Positions 7,940-16,712 of a stretch of 64,000 nucleotides of DNA are shown one piece after another. Every line of letters begins with the position of its first letter. Positions within the stretch are counted from its first letter, which is position 1. Source of the DNA: an uncultured Rhizobiaceae group bacterium (GTDB taxonomy: Bacteria; Pseudomonadota; Alphaproteobacteria; Rhizobiales; Rhizobiaceae); the NCBI GenBank assembly GCA_938044775.1, contig CALIOE010000095.1, positions 1-64,000 of the forward strand. The letters are read 5' to 3'. Below the pieces are notes generated by a model, which saw only the letters and a list, made by a program, of their open reading frames with translations, was not told the DNA's origin and did not search any database. The translations under genes were made by a program, and so were the position numbers.

Positions 7940-8218
7940 CATGGTATGCGGCTCGAAACAACTCTTTGCCAACTCGGATAACAACCGTTTTGCACTCAAC
8001 CTGTGGCTGTTCAAACCACCACCTTGAGGTGGATGTAAAATGATCCCTTTCGCAAAAGACGCAATAGGAAAAATTTTTTCGATGAATTTTTGAGTGCCAA
8101 AATCTGTCGTGAGCGCCCACGGATTTTGGGGTTCCGTTGCCTCCTGGCCTGGTCGTCAATTTGCAGCCGCTATCGAACCAATCCTACCGCAAGATTTGTA
8201 ACGTTACGGCAACGCCGT

Positions 8219-8258
8219 TCGAACACTTGTTTCGATACAAATGTCCGAAATTCGGACG
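8219..8258 (+). promoter_or_regulatory. upstream activating sequence for sigma54 activator, copy 2 (monooxygenase operon)
   Basis: 40-bp element with two dyads: TTGTTTCGATACAA at 8227-8240 and the perfect 15-bp palindrome GTCCGAAATTCGGAC at 8243-8257. It shares 35 of 40 bases with the element before the BLUF gene and has the same 85-bp spacing to the -24 GG. Two adjacent dyads suit a dimer or multimer of a Fis-type HTH enhancer-binding protein. Confidence 0.88.
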
Positions 8259-8310
8259 GTCATGCAGGCTTGTCGGACGGATAAGTCTTGAAATCGTGCC
8301 TGGGACAAAC

Positions 8311-8326
8311 TGGCACACCCCTTGCA
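8311..8326 (+). promoter_or_regulatory. sigma54 (-24/-12) promoter of the monooxygenase operon
   Basis: TGGCACACCCCTTGCA is a consensus RpoN promoter. It lies about 285 bp before prmA, giving an unusually long leader. Known SDIMO operons of the prm/mim type are driven by sigma54 with an AcoR-like activator, which agrees with the regulator gene downstream. Confidence 0.92.
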
Positions 8327-8336
8327 TCGTTATGGT

Positions 8337-8612
8337 TAATCAAAAGATGCGGCCGATGAAGCTGCATCAAAAAGAACGAAGAACGGGAGGAAGTGCGAAG
8401 GTCGTTCGATTCGCTGAGCCAGGAAACAGATCGTCGGCTCGCCTGATGATCATTCTGTTTTGCTCTGTGGTTCCACAACCAGTCTCAACGACAGGTTCGC
8501 CAAATCTCTAATCTTTGCCAAGCAACCCGATCTGCATCCAGGCCGGTCGACGTACGAATTGCGCTGATGCGCAGGCGAAGCAAGTTGGAAAACATTAGAG
8601 GAGAAATTGGCA
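8337..8612 (+). other. long 5' leader of prmA
   Basis: About 275 nt between the predicted transcription start and the prmA start codon. A 59-codon frame (8333-8512) begins with an ATG at or just before the predicted transcription start and so may not be translated. Its product has no recognisable family, and I treat it as doubtful. The leader ends with TAGAGGAG before prmA. Confidence 0.4.
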
Positions 8613-10283
8613 ATGGCCGACACACTAACTCTGAACAAGATAAAAAATCAGCGAGGCATCTCAGTAGGCGAAGCCGCTGCGAAGATCGCTGACCTGGGTT
8701 GGAACCCTTCCTACGTTCAGGAAGCGATGACCTATCCGACCGACTACAAGATCAAGAAAATTCCCAAAGACCCGATGAAACAGGTTCTTCGCTCCTATTT
8801 TCCGATGGAGGAAGAGAAGGACAACCGCGTCTATGGAGCGCTGGACGCCGCCCTGCGCGGAGACATGTTCCGCAACGTTGAGCCACGCTGGATCGAGTGG
8901 ATGAAGCTTTTCCTTGCAATCATTCCATTCCCCGAAATTTCTGCCGCACGATCCATGGCAATGGTTGCCCGCCTCACGCCAGGTGAGGAGTTGAGGACCG
9001 GATTCACCATGCAAATGGTCGATGAGTTCAGACACTCCACGATCCAGATGAACCTGAAAAAATGGTACATGGAGAATTACATCGATCCCGCTGGATTTGA
9101 TATTACCGAAGAGGCCTTCGGCAAGTGCTACGCCACGACCATCGGCCGACAGTTCGGCGAGGGATTCCTGACCGGCGATGCGATCACTGCGGCAAGCATC
9201 TATCTGACGATTGTTGCCGAGACAGCATTTACGAACACGTTGTTCGTCGCCATGCCATCCGAAGCGGCACGCAATGGTGATTACGCTCTTCCGACCGTCT
9301 TTCTGTCGGTGCAATCAGATGAAAGTCGTCACATCGGCAACGGGCACTCCATGCTCATGTCCATGCTGAAGGAGCCGGACAATTACCAGCTTCTGGAGCG
9401 TGATATGAAATATGCGTTCTGGCAGAACCATGCGATCGTGGATGCGGCAATTGGAACCTTCATCGAATACGGCACCACCAACCGCGACAAGGACAAAGAA
9501 TCCTACGCAGAAATGTGGCACCGCTGGATCTTCGAAGACTATTACCGCACCTACATGCTTCCGCTGGAGAAGTACGGCGTCAAAATTCACCACGATGACG
9601 TACATGAAGCCTGGAAGCGGATCACTGAGAAGATGTATGTGCATACCGTTGCGCAATTCTTCGCCGTCGGCTGGCCCGTCAATTTCTGGCGCATTGAGGC
9701 TCAGACCGAGAAAGACTTCGAGTGGTTCGAGCACAAGTATCCGGGCTGGTACGCCAAGTTTGGCGAATTCTGGAAGTGGTACGAAAAGCTCAGCCACAAA
9801 GGCAGCAAGGTCGTCACGTTCAACGAAGAGGTCGGATACGTTTATCCGCACCGTTGCTGGAGTTGCCTCGTTCCATGCCTCATTCGCGAGGACATGGTGG
9901 TCGATGAGATCGATGGTCAGTTGCATACCTTCGCCCACGAGAACGACCGTTGGACAGCTGTTGAAGCGTTCGCTGATGAATACCAGGGCCGTCCGACACC
10001 GGCCATGGGCAAGTTCAGCGGTAAGCGTGAGTGGGAAACGATGTACCACGGCGTCGACCTGGCCGATGCCATCGTTGATCTGAACTTCGTGCGCTCTGAC
10101 GGCAAGACCCTCATCCCGCAACCGCATCTGCGCTTTGACGACAAGGAAATGTGGACCCTCGACGACGTTCGCGGTCACACCCTGATGTCACCGCTGACGT
10201 TGCTTCGCGAGATGTCTCCAGAAGATCGCAAACAGCACATTGCCGACTATCAGGCCGGTTTTGAGATCAATCCCTGCAATTGA
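8613..10283 (+). CDS. prmA: soluble diiron monooxygenase hydroxylase, alpha subunit
   Basis: 556-aa catalytic subunit that activates O2 at a carboxylate-bridged diiron centre and hydroxylates a small hydrocarbon, ether or ketone. The two ExxH motifs are DEFRH (E138, H141) and SDESRH (E237, H240), with further ligands at PFPEIS (E108) and VAETAF (E203). All six match the six ligands of methane monooxygenase MmoX at a constant offset of six residues. Length and gene order (alpha, reductase, beta, coupling) place it with the propane/THF/Mim group of SDIMOs. ATG 8613 is favoured over the track TTG at 8607 because of TAGAGGAG ten bases upstream. The substrate cannot be read from sequence; propane, acetone, phenol-type and cyclic-ether activities all occur in this group. 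Confidence 0.95.
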   Translation: MADTLTLNKIKNQRGISVGEAAAKIADLGWNPSYVQEAMTYPTDYKIKKIPKDPMKQVLRSYFPMEEEKDNRVYGALDAALRGDMFRNVEPRWIEWMKLFLAIIPFPEISAARSMAMVARLTPGEELRTGFTMQMVDEFRHSTIQMNLKKWYMENYIDPAGFDITEEAFGKCYATTIGRQFGEGFLTGDAITAASIYLTIVAETAFTNTLFVAMPSEAARNGDYALPTVFLSVQSDESRHIGNGHSMLMSMLKEPDNYQLLERDMKYAFWQNHAIVDAAIGTFIEYGTTNRDKDKESYAEMWHRWIFEDYYRTYMLPLEKYGVKIHHDDVHEAWKRITEKMYVHTVAQFFAVGWPVNFWRIEAQTEKDFEWFEHKYPGWYAKFGEFWKWYEKLSHKGSKVVTFNEEVGYVYPHRCWSCLVPCLIREDMVVDEIDGQLHTFAHENDRWTAVEAFADEYQGRPTPAMGKFSGKREWETMYHGVDLADAIVDLNFVRSDGKTLIPQPHLRFDDKEMWTLDDVRGHTLMSPLTLLREMSPEDRKQHIADYQAGFEINPCN

Positions 10284-10306
10284 TCCAACGGCCCAACAAC
10301 GCGGAG

Positions 10307-10326
10307 ACCGGCGGTTGACCGCCGGT
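10307..10326 (+). other. intercistronic hairpin between prmA and prmB
   Basis: Perfect 8-bp stem ACCGGCGG / CCGCCGGT with a TTGA loop, 24 bp after the prmA stop, followed by only three T. It could stabilise the upstream prmA message or partly terminate, giving more hydroxylase than reductase. Inference from position. Confidence 0.65.
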
Positions 10327-10378
10327 TTCCACACCGAAACTGAAATCAAAAAGTGTATCATCCGGGAGACGTTTCAAA

Positions 10379-11455
10379 ATGACTGAGACTTACACAGTCA
10401 CTTTGGTGCCAGTCGACGTCGCGTTCGAAGTCGACGACGGCGAGACCGTGCTTGATGCCGCGTTCCGGCAGGGAATTTCGCTGCCGCATGGCTGCAAGGA
10501 GGGCCAGTGTTCTGCGTGCAAATCCATTTTGCTGGACGGAGAGGTCGAGCTCAAAAAATACTCAACCTTTGCTCTCAGTGAATCAGAACGCGACACCGAC
10601 CACATCCTTCTATGCCGGACACTTGTGGAGAGCGATGCGGAAATTGAGCTGCTCAATTACGACGAGGAGCTTCTCTCCAAATCCATCGCCGTGAAGGAAT
10701 TTACCGGCACGATCACCGCGATCGAGAAACTAACTGGCGACATTCGCCAGGTCGGAATCACCTTGAACAGCCCCCTCAAATTCTGGGCCGGACAATATGT
10801 CGACATCACCGTCACAACCACGAAAGGGGAGACGATTACGCGCTCGTTTTCCATGGCAAATTCGCCGCTCGAAGCCCAGGAAACCATCTTCATCATCAAA
10901 AAATATCCCGACGGAAAGTTCTCCAACGAACTCGACGACGGCGGAATCGAAGTCGGCGCATCAGTCAAAGTCAAAGGACCGTTCGGAACCTGCTTCAGGC
11001 GAGAGGACAGACAGGGTCCAATCGTGCTGGTCGGCGCCGGCTCGGGCATGTCGCCGGTCTGGTCTATCCTAAACGATCACCTGGCCAGCGGAGAAGATAG
11101 AGAAGTTTACTTCTTTTACGGTGCCCGCACCCAGGACGATCTTTTCTACCTGAAGGAAATCCGCGAACTGACTGCGAATAATCCCAGCCTGACCTTCATT
11201 CCGGTGCTTTCAGAAGCCGGTGATGATGCCAGTTGGGAGGGAGAAAAAGGGTTCGTTCATGAGGCCGTAGACAGCCATTTGAAGCGGCTCGATCTCGACG
11301 GGGAAGGCGACGTCTATGCGTGCGGCCCTCCACCAATGATTGATGCTCTGATGCCGGTATTGTTCATGAATGACTTCGATGCGGACCGGACCTTTTTTGA
11401 CAGGTTCACCCCGGCAAACGAAACCGCGACCCCGGAGATGCAACTCACCCTCTAG
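10379..11455 (+). CDS. prmB: monooxygenase reductase (2Fe-2S / FAD / NADH)
   Basis: 358-aa electron-transfer protein that moves electrons from NAD(P)H through FAD and a 2Fe-2S cluster to the hydroxylase. The N-terminal plant-type ferredoxin domain has C39, C44, C47 and C79 (HGCKEGQCSACK ... LLCR). The middle FAD-binding barrel carries RSFSMAN, and the C-terminal NAD domain carries GAGSGMSP and YACGPPPMIDA. Start ATG 10379 follows GGGAGAC. The gene lies between the alpha and beta genes, as in prm, thm and mim operons. Confidence 0.95.
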   Translation: MTETYTVTLVPVDVAFEVDDGETVLDAAFRQGISLPHGCKEGQCSACKSILLDGEVELKKYSTFALSESERDTDHILLCRTLVESDAEIELLNYDEELLSKSIAVKEFTGTITAIEKLTGDIRQVGITLNSPLKFWAGQYVDITVTTTKGETITRSFSMANSPLEAQETIFIIKKYPDGKFSNELDDGGIEVGASVKVKGPFGTCFRREDRQGPIVLVGAGSGMSPVWSILNDHLASGEDREVYFFYGARTQDDLFYLKEIRELTANNPSLTFIPVLSEAGDDASWEGEKGFVHEAVDSHLKRLDLDGEGDVYACGPPPMIDALMPVLFMNDFDADRTFFDRFTPANETATPEMQLTL

Positions 11456-11521
11456 ACCATCAAACACCTTATCCAATTTCATCCAGAACCATCGTTCCAG
11501 AAACCAAACAGGGAGAAGAAA

Positions 11522-12574
11522 ATGCCAGCAACATCAAGTTCAGTCGGATCCGGTGCCGCAGGTGCAGCTACCTTTGCCGATTCAGACAGCCGTAAGTATC
11601 GGTATTTCGAACCGCGCGGAAAACGTGCATCGCACTATGAGGATATGACGGTTGATGTGCAGCCGGACCCCGAGCGATATCTGACTCAGGGCTGGATCAT
11701 TCAATTTCCAAATGGAGAAGGCGCCTACGACAAGAGCGCGACAAAGGCGCAGAGCTCAAACTGGCATGCCTTTCGCGCTCCCGATCAGGAGTGGGAACGG
11801 ACGCATTACCAGCGCCAGTCAAAAATCGAGAGTCTGATTCAGGGTGTCATTGCAAACGCGCGCAAATTTGGTGTGCACAAAAAATTCGACAAAGCATGGA
11901 CCAAGATTCTGCAGGCCCACCTTGGCGCCTGGAAGCACGCCGAGTTTGGTCTTGGGACGTCACTTATGCAGGCGCAACGCTACGGCTACACCCAGATGAT
12001 CAACAACGCCACGTTGACCAACTCCTCCTACAAGTTGCGCCTTTCTCAGGACATCACACTCTACCTCGCCGAAATCGGTCTCGATATCGACGGCTGGAAT
12101 GACGATTTGGGCAAAGAGACCTGGCTCACCGATCCGGCCTGGCAGGGAACGCGCGAATTTGTCGAGAGCATTATGGGCGCGGAAGACTATCTGGAACAGT
12201 ATTTCGCAATCAACATGGTCTTTGAGCCGCTCGTCGGTGAGCTGTTCCGCTCCGGCTTCATGGTTCAGGTTGCCGCAGCAAACGGGGACTCGGTTACGCC
12301 CCCGGTGATCTCCGCAGCCGAGGCCGATTACGAACGCAACCTCGCCAATTCAATTGATCTGTTTCACCTGCTGATAACGGACGAAAAACACGCAGCTCAC
12401 AACAAGAAACTGTTCGCCGGCTGGATCAAAAAATACAGCGCCCTTGCCAAGAAGGCCGCAACGGGATTGCAGCCGATCTGGTCGCAACCGCACTCCAAGC
12501 CGATTTCATTCTCCGATGCTCAGGCCCAGTCAGTGGAGCGTTACGAGAAGATCAAGGGCGAACTCGGCCTTTAA
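11522..12574 (+). CDS. prmC: monooxygenase hydroxylase, beta subunit
   Basis: 350-aa ferritin-like subunit that scaffolds the alpha subunit; it lacks a diiron site of its own in this family. The stretch KYRYFEPRGKRASHYEDMT near the N-terminus, the middle WKHAEFGLG, and the C-terminal SIDLFHLLITDEKHAAHNKK are typical of the beta chain in the propane/THF monooxygenase group. Start ATG 11522 follows GGGAGAAGAAA. It lies 66 bp after the reductase and 29 bp before the coupling protein. Confidence 0.93.
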   Translation: MPATSSSVGSGAAGAATFADSDSRKYRYFEPRGKRASHYEDMTVDVQPDPERYLTQGWIIQFPNGEGAYDKSATKAQSSNWHAFRAPDQEWERTHYQRQSKIESLIQGVIANARKFGVHKKFDKAWTKILQAHLGAWKHAEFGLGTSLMQAQRYGYTQMINNATLTNSSYKLRLSQDITLYLAEIGLDIDGWNDDLGKETWLTDPAWQGTREFVESIMGAEDYLEQYFAINMVFEPLVGELFRSGFMVQVAAANGDSVTPPVISAAEADYERNLANSIDLFHLLITDEKHAAHNKKLFAGWIKKYSALAKKAATGLQPIWSQPHSKPISFSDAQAQSVERYEKIKGELGL

Positions 12575-12603
12575 CATCCAGTTTCAACAATAGGGAAAAC
12601 ACC

Positions 12604-12975
12604 ATGTCGACAGTAGCAAGAGACGCTTCACACGAAAACATTTTCAAGGACATGAGTCATATCGAGTTCAAGGATACCATTTCGCACCAGTGCGGCGTGA
12701 CCATGAACGATTCCGTCGAAGCCCGTGCCATCGCGGAATACAAAGATCAGGATCCCGAAGTCACGGTGACCTATCAGCCTGCATTGATACGGATCGATGG
12801 CGAAGGTGAGCTCGTGTTCAAAATGAGCGAAATATCCGAGTTTTTGGGCAAGGAGATGGACGCGGCGATGTTCGAGGTCAACACGTCGACCCACTACGGA
12901 CGGATGGTGCGCGTTGATGACGACACGGTCATCCTCTTCGGCGATATGGAGGCGATGCGAAAATATATCGAATAG
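12604..12975 (+). CDS. prmD: monooxygenase coupling (effector) protein
   Basis: 123-aa cofactor-free regulatory component of the MmoB/DmpM family. It binds the hydroxylase and gates O2 and substrate access. The pattern CGVTMNDSVEARAIAEY followed by VTYQPALIRIDGEGELVF is the family core, and length and position as the fourth gene fit exactly. It ends with GDMEAMRKYIE. Start ATG 12604 follows TAGGGAAAACACC. Confidence 0.92.
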   Translation: MSTVARDASHENIFKDMSHIEFKDTISHQCGVTMNDSVEARAIAEYKDQDPEVTVTYQPALIRIDGEGELVFKMSEISEFLGKEMDAAMFEVNTSTHYGRMVRVDDDTVILFGDMEAMRKYIE

Positions 12976-12992
12976 GCAGTTTCGGAGACCTG

Positions 12993-13046
12993 CAGGGACA
13001 GATCCGGGTCTTGCCTGCTGCGCAGGCAGACACGGGCGTGTCCCTG
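12993..13046 (+). other. 54-nt composite hairpin between prmD and the amidohydrolase gene
   Basis: Outer stem CAGGGACA / TGTCCCTG encloses an interrupted middle stem and a perfect inner stem TGCCTGC / GCAGGCA with a 3-nt loop. It starts 18 bp after prmD. There is no downstream T-run, so RNA processing or stability control is more likely than termination. The track start at 13011 falls inside it, which argues for the later ATG of the next gene. Confidence 0.7.
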
Positions 13047-13094
13047 GGGGTCGCGATTGCAAACCATGAGGAAACATCAGGGAGGATCCAAGTC

Positions 13095-14117
13095 ATGTAC
13101 AAGACACCAGAAGGAAAAGAGATATTCATCGTCGATGGCCACACCCACTTTTGGGATGGCAGTCCGGAAAACCAGACGAACCTTCAGGGCAAACAGTTCA
13201 TCGAATGCTTCTACGCCTATCACAACGCGCTCAGTCCACCTGAGCAGCTCTGGGAAAAATCCAGATTCGAGAAATACACGGAGGACCAGCTTTATCATGA
13301 TTTGTTTGTCGATGGTCCCGACGACGTGGCGATTATTCAATCCACCTATCTGAAAGACTTCTACAAAAACGGGTTCAGCAGTATCGAGCGGTCCTCGCAC
13401 ATGGCTGCAAAGTACCCAGACCGGTTTATCGTCAACGGGTCCATTGACCCCAGAGATGGAAACAAGACACTCGAATATATCCACTACATGAAGGAAAACT
13501 TCGATATTCAGGGGCTTAAACTCTACACCGCCGAATGGAACGGAAAATCCAAAGGGTGGGCTCTGAACGATCCGGCCGCATACAAGTGCTTTGAGCTTTG
13601 TGACAAGCTCGGAATCAAAAACATGCATGTCCACAAAGGCCCGACAATCATTCCGCTGAACAAAGACGCCTTTGACGTCCACGATGTTGATCACGCGGCC
13701 ACTGACTTCCAGAATCTGAACTGGATTGTCGAGCATTGCGGTCAACCACGTATTGACGACTTCTGTTGGATCGCTGTTCAGGAAAACAATGTCTATGGCG
13801 GTCTTGCCGTCGTGCTGCCGTTCATTCATTCGCGGCCTTACTACTTTGCCGAGATGATTTCGGAACTGTTGTTCTGGGTTGGGGAAGACAACATTCTGTT
13901 TGGCTCCGACTACGCAATCTGGACGCCGCGCTGGCTCGTAGAGAAATTCTGGGCATTTGAGTTGCCAGAGGAGATTAAGCAGCGTACCGGCGTGGATCTG
14001 ACACCGGAAATCAAAGAAAAGATTCTCGGTCTCAATGCTGCAGCGCTTTACAACATTGATGTGGAAGATCGCAAAGCCAAGCTGGAATCGTCGCCGGTTC
14101 TTGTCGCGGCAGAATGA
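13095..14117 (+). CDS. amidohydrolase-family protein of the SDIMO cluster
   Basis: 340-aa TIM-barrel metalloprotein of the amidohydrolase 2 (ACMSD-like) family. The N-terminal HxH metal motif is in DGHTHFWDG; later metal and acid positions are visible in HVHKGP, VEHCGQPR and the LFGSDYAIW strand end. ATG 13095 follows GGGAGGATCC. Homologues accompany prm/mim monooxygenase operons in actinobacteria and proteobacteria, where their job is not well settled; either hydrolysis of a pathway intermediate or an accessory maturation role is possible. It overlaps the next gene by 4 bp, so the two are translationally coupled. Confidence 0.85.
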   Translation: MYKTPEGKEIFIVDGHTHFWDGSPENQTNLQGKQFIECFYAYHNALSPPEQLWEKSRFEKYTEDQLYHDLFVDGPDDVAIIQSTYLKDFYKNGFSSIERSSHMAAKYPDRFIVNGSIDPRDGNKTLEYIHYMKENFDIQGLKLYTAEWNGKSKGWALNDPAAYKCFELCDKLGIKNMHVHKGPTIIPLNKDAFDVHDVDHAATDFQNLNWIVEHCGQPRIDDFCWIAVQENNVYGGLAVVLPFIHSRPYYFAEMISELLFWVGEDNILFGSDYAIWTPRWLVEKFWAFELPEEIKQRTGVDLTPEIKEKILGLNAAALYNIDVEDRKAKLESSPVLVAAE

Positions 14118-14953
14118 GCATGACCATCGCATTGCAGCAGCGCAGGTCAGAAGTTGACCTGGAAAATCCAAAAGTTGCTGAAGTCTGGCGACAATTAGAA
14201 ACCGTATGCGACCCCGAGCTTGACGAGCCGGTTACTGACATGGGTTTCATTGAAGGCCTGGAAGTTGACGAAAACGGTACCGTCGGCATCTGCTTTCGCC
14301 TGCCGACATATTGGTGTTCAGCAAACTTTGCCTTTCTCATGGCGACCGACATGCGTCACCAGGTGGAGAAGCTCGACTGGGTTTCCCGGGCTCGGGTGAC
14401 CCTCAAAGATCATATGTTCGAGGAACAGGTGAATGTCGGCGTCAACGACGGTCGCTCGTTTCGGGAGATATTTGCTGACCTGGCTCCCGATCAGGGGCTG
14501 GACGAAATCCGCGAGAAGTTTCGTCAAAAGGCGTTCCAGCGACGCCAGGAGGTGATGCTGCTCGGTTTGAGGCGAATGAGCTACAGCGACGACGATATCG
14601 TGAAGATGACTCTTCAACACTACGATCGGGTGCGATTCAGCGATCAGGAAGAAGCCCGTCAGCAACGACGGTATCGCGACATCATAGGTGAACTGGAACT
14701 GGCAAACAGTCCTGGGGACCTGGCATTTTGCAGCTATGGCGGCGGCGCTCTGACAGCCCAGGGACTGGACGGATATCTTGCAACCCTGCGTGCTGTCAGA
14801 ATCAACATGGAGTTCAGCGGCGCACTTTGCCGTGGCCTCCTCAACACCCGTTACAAGGAGCTCAAACCGGACGACGACGAGCCCACGCTCGTCGATTTCA
14901 TCTTGGACAGGGTTCCGCCCCGCAACGCGGGAAAAGACGCCGTCCCTGTCTGA
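14114..14953 (+). CDS. DUF59 (MIP18-like) protein of the SDIMO cluster
   Basis: 279 aa. The N-terminal roughly 110 residues are a DUF59/FeS-assembly domain (VCDPELDEPVTDMGFIEGL, then the Cys in TYWCSANFAF). The remaining 170 residues are helical and not recognised. DUF59 proteins take part in iron-sulfur or iron-centre assembly, so a role in loading the diiron hydroxylase or the reductase cluster is plausible (inference). Overlap ATGA with the amidohydrolase gene. Similar proteins occur in other prm-type operons. Confidence 0.82.
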   Translation: MSMTIALQQRRSEVDLENPKVAEVWRQLETVCDPELDEPVTDMGFIEGLEVDENGTVGICFRLPTYWCSANFAFLMATDMRHQVEKLDWVSRARVTLKDHMFEEQVNVGVNDGRSFREIFADLAPDQGLDEIREKFRQKAFQRRQEVMLLGLRRMSYSDDDIVKMTLQHYDRVRFSDQEEARQQRRYRDIIGELELANSPGDLAFCSYGGGALTAQGLDGYLATLRAVRINMEFSGALCRGLLNTRYKELKPDDDEPTLVDFILDRVPPRNAGKDAVPV

Positions 14954-14964
14954 ATCGAGAATGC

Positions 14965-15000
14965 CCTGCCAGGCGTTGGCTCAGGTCAGTGCCTGGCAGG
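14965..15000 (+). other. intercistronic hairpin before the chaperonin gene
   Basis: Perfect 10-bp inverted repeat CCTGCCAGGC / GCCTGGCAGG with a 16-nt loop, 11 bp after the DUF59 stop and 41 bp before the chaperonin start. No T-run follows. It is the third hairpin dividing this operon. Confidence 0.7.
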
Positions 15001-15041
15001 CACACATACATTGATCCGCAAAGGACCACCGGGAGGAAACG

Positions 15042-16673
15042 ATGTCCAAATTGCTTCTACATAATTCAAAGGCGCGCCGCGCGCTTGCTGCCGGTGTCGG
15101 AAAACTAGCAGCTGCCGTCGAGCCAACACTCGGCCCCAAAGGCATGAACGCCATGATCGATCGACCGATCGGAACCCCGATTATTTCTCGCGATGGGGTC
15201 AGCATCGCGGCAGAAATCGAGTTGTTCGACCGGTTTGAAAATATGGGGGCACAGGTCGTGCGGGAAGTATCGATGCAGACCAATGAGGTTGCCGGTGACG
15301 GAACGACGACCGCCATCGTACTCGCAAACTCTCTGATTCAGAAGGGTGTGGAAGCGCTCGATGATGGCGGCAGACCGGTTGATCTGTGCAGAGGTATTGA
15401 TCTTGCTGTCGCGGCGCTTGTCGAAAAACTGAAGTCATCGGCCAGGCAGGTAAAGGACAAGAAAGTGCTGGAGCGGGTGGCAGAAATTGCCGCCACAGAT
15501 GCGAAACTCGGCGCAATTGTTGCCAAGGCTTTCAATACAATCGGCGCGGAAGGGGTAATCACTACGGATTACGGTGTCACCACCGACACCGTGCTGAACA
15601 TTGTCGAAGGCATGTCGTTTGAGCGAGGATATATTTCCCACCACATGGTGACAGACGTCGAGCAGATGCTCGCTGTGCTCGATGAGCCCTACATTTTGAT
15701 CACAGATCAGAAAATCAAAACGCCCGGCCAACTCGATACCGTTCGCGCTATTGCCGACAAGAACCAAAAGCCACTGCTGATCATTGCGGAGGAAGTGGCT
15801 CCCGAAGTTGTTGTCATGCTGCTCGAAGCCGGTGGTGCAGGCAAATATGCTGTCGTTCATCCACCTGAATACGGTCAGTGGCGTACCGCCATGCTGGATG
15901 ATCTTGGGATCCTCCTTGGCGGCAAGGTGCTTGCCCGCGATCTCGGCAAGCGCCTTGAAGACATCACAGTCAAAGATCTGGGCCGCTGCGATCAGGTCCG
16001 GATATCGGCCAGCGAAACGGTCATTATACGTGGCAAAGGCAAAGCCAAGGAGATCGCTGCGCGACGCAAACAGGTTCAGCGCCAGTATGAGTTGGCCCCG
16101 CCCAACATCGAGCAGGACAAATTGCAGGAGCGGCTGGCGAAACTTTCAGGAGGCACCGCCATCATCTATGCCGGAGGTGTCACTCCGGTCGAGCAAAAAC
16201 GCACAATACAATTGATTGATGATGCCCTGAGCGCCGTGCGCGCCGCCGCCGATGAAGGCGTTGTTTCGGGTGGTGGCTCAGCATTGATCCATTGCGAGAA
16301 AGCGCTCGACAAGATCGCTGCGTCGGCCAAAGGCGACGTTGCAAGGGGCATAGAGATCGTCCGGGAAACACTTTCTCAACCCCTCACGCGGATTGCGAAC
16401 AACGCCGGCAGAGAGTCGGAGAAAATCGTTGCAGAGGTGAAGCGCACCAACAGCGGCCATGGCTACAACGCCGCAACGGGCAAGTTCGTCAATATGTTTG
16501 ACGCCGGCATCGTCGATCCGGTTCGGGTGACCTACAGCGCCCTCAAGAATGCAGCTTCCGTTGCAACACTCATTCTCACCACCGAAACACTGATTGGTGA
16601 TCTTGGTGAGGACGAGGACCCTACGGCCGGTCCCGCGCTCGGCGGTGGCTCCGAGAATCTGGGGCGCGCTTAG
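15042..16673 (+). CDS. GroEL-like chaperonin dedicated to the monooxygenase
   Basis: 543-aa type I chaperonin subunit. The ATP site motif GDGTTTA and the N-terminal TLGPKGMN block are intact, but the sequence diverges from housekeeping GroEL and the C-terminus (GGGSENLGRA) lacks the GGM repeat tail. There is no groES beside it. In Mycobacterium, MimG of the same operon type is needed for productive folding of the MimA hydroxylase, and this gene sits at the equivalent place. Start ATG 15042 follows GGGAGGAAACG. Oligomerisation may depend on the housekeeping GroES (inference). Confidence 0.92.
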   Translation: MSKLLLHNSKARRALAAGVGKLAAAVEPTLGPKGMNAMIDRPIGTPIISRDGVSIAAEIELFDRFENMGAQVVREVSMQTNEVAGDGTTTAIVLANSLIQKGVEALDDGGRPVDLCRGIDLAVAALVEKLKSSARQVKDKKVLERVAEIAATDAKLGAIVAKAFNTIGAEGVITTDYGVTTDTVLNIVEGMSFERGYISHHMVTDVEQMLAVLDEPYILITDQKIKTPGQLDTVRAIADKNQKPLLIIAEEVAPEVVVMLLEAGGAGKYAVVHPPEYGQWRTAMLDDLGILLGGKVLARDLGKRLEDITVKDLGRCDQVRISASETVIIRGKGKAKEIAARRKQVQRQYELAPPNIEQDKLQERLAKLSGGTAIIYAGGVTPVEQKRTIQLIDDALSAVRAAADEGVVSGGGSALIHCEKALDKIAASAKGDVARGIEIVRETLSQPLTRIANNAGRESEKIVAEVKRTNSGHGYNAATGKFVNMFDAGIVDPVRVTYSALKNAASVATLILTTETLIGDLGEDEDPTAGPALGGGSENLGRA

Positions 16674-16712
16674 AGGACCAAGTGTAAACACTCAAGTAAA
16701 AGGGAGCATCCC

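Noticed and set aside
13011-13094. Upstream start (TTG 13011) of the amidohydrolase gene given in the track
   Set aside because: It lies inside a strong hairpin and has no ribosome site; ATG 13095 has GGGAGG.
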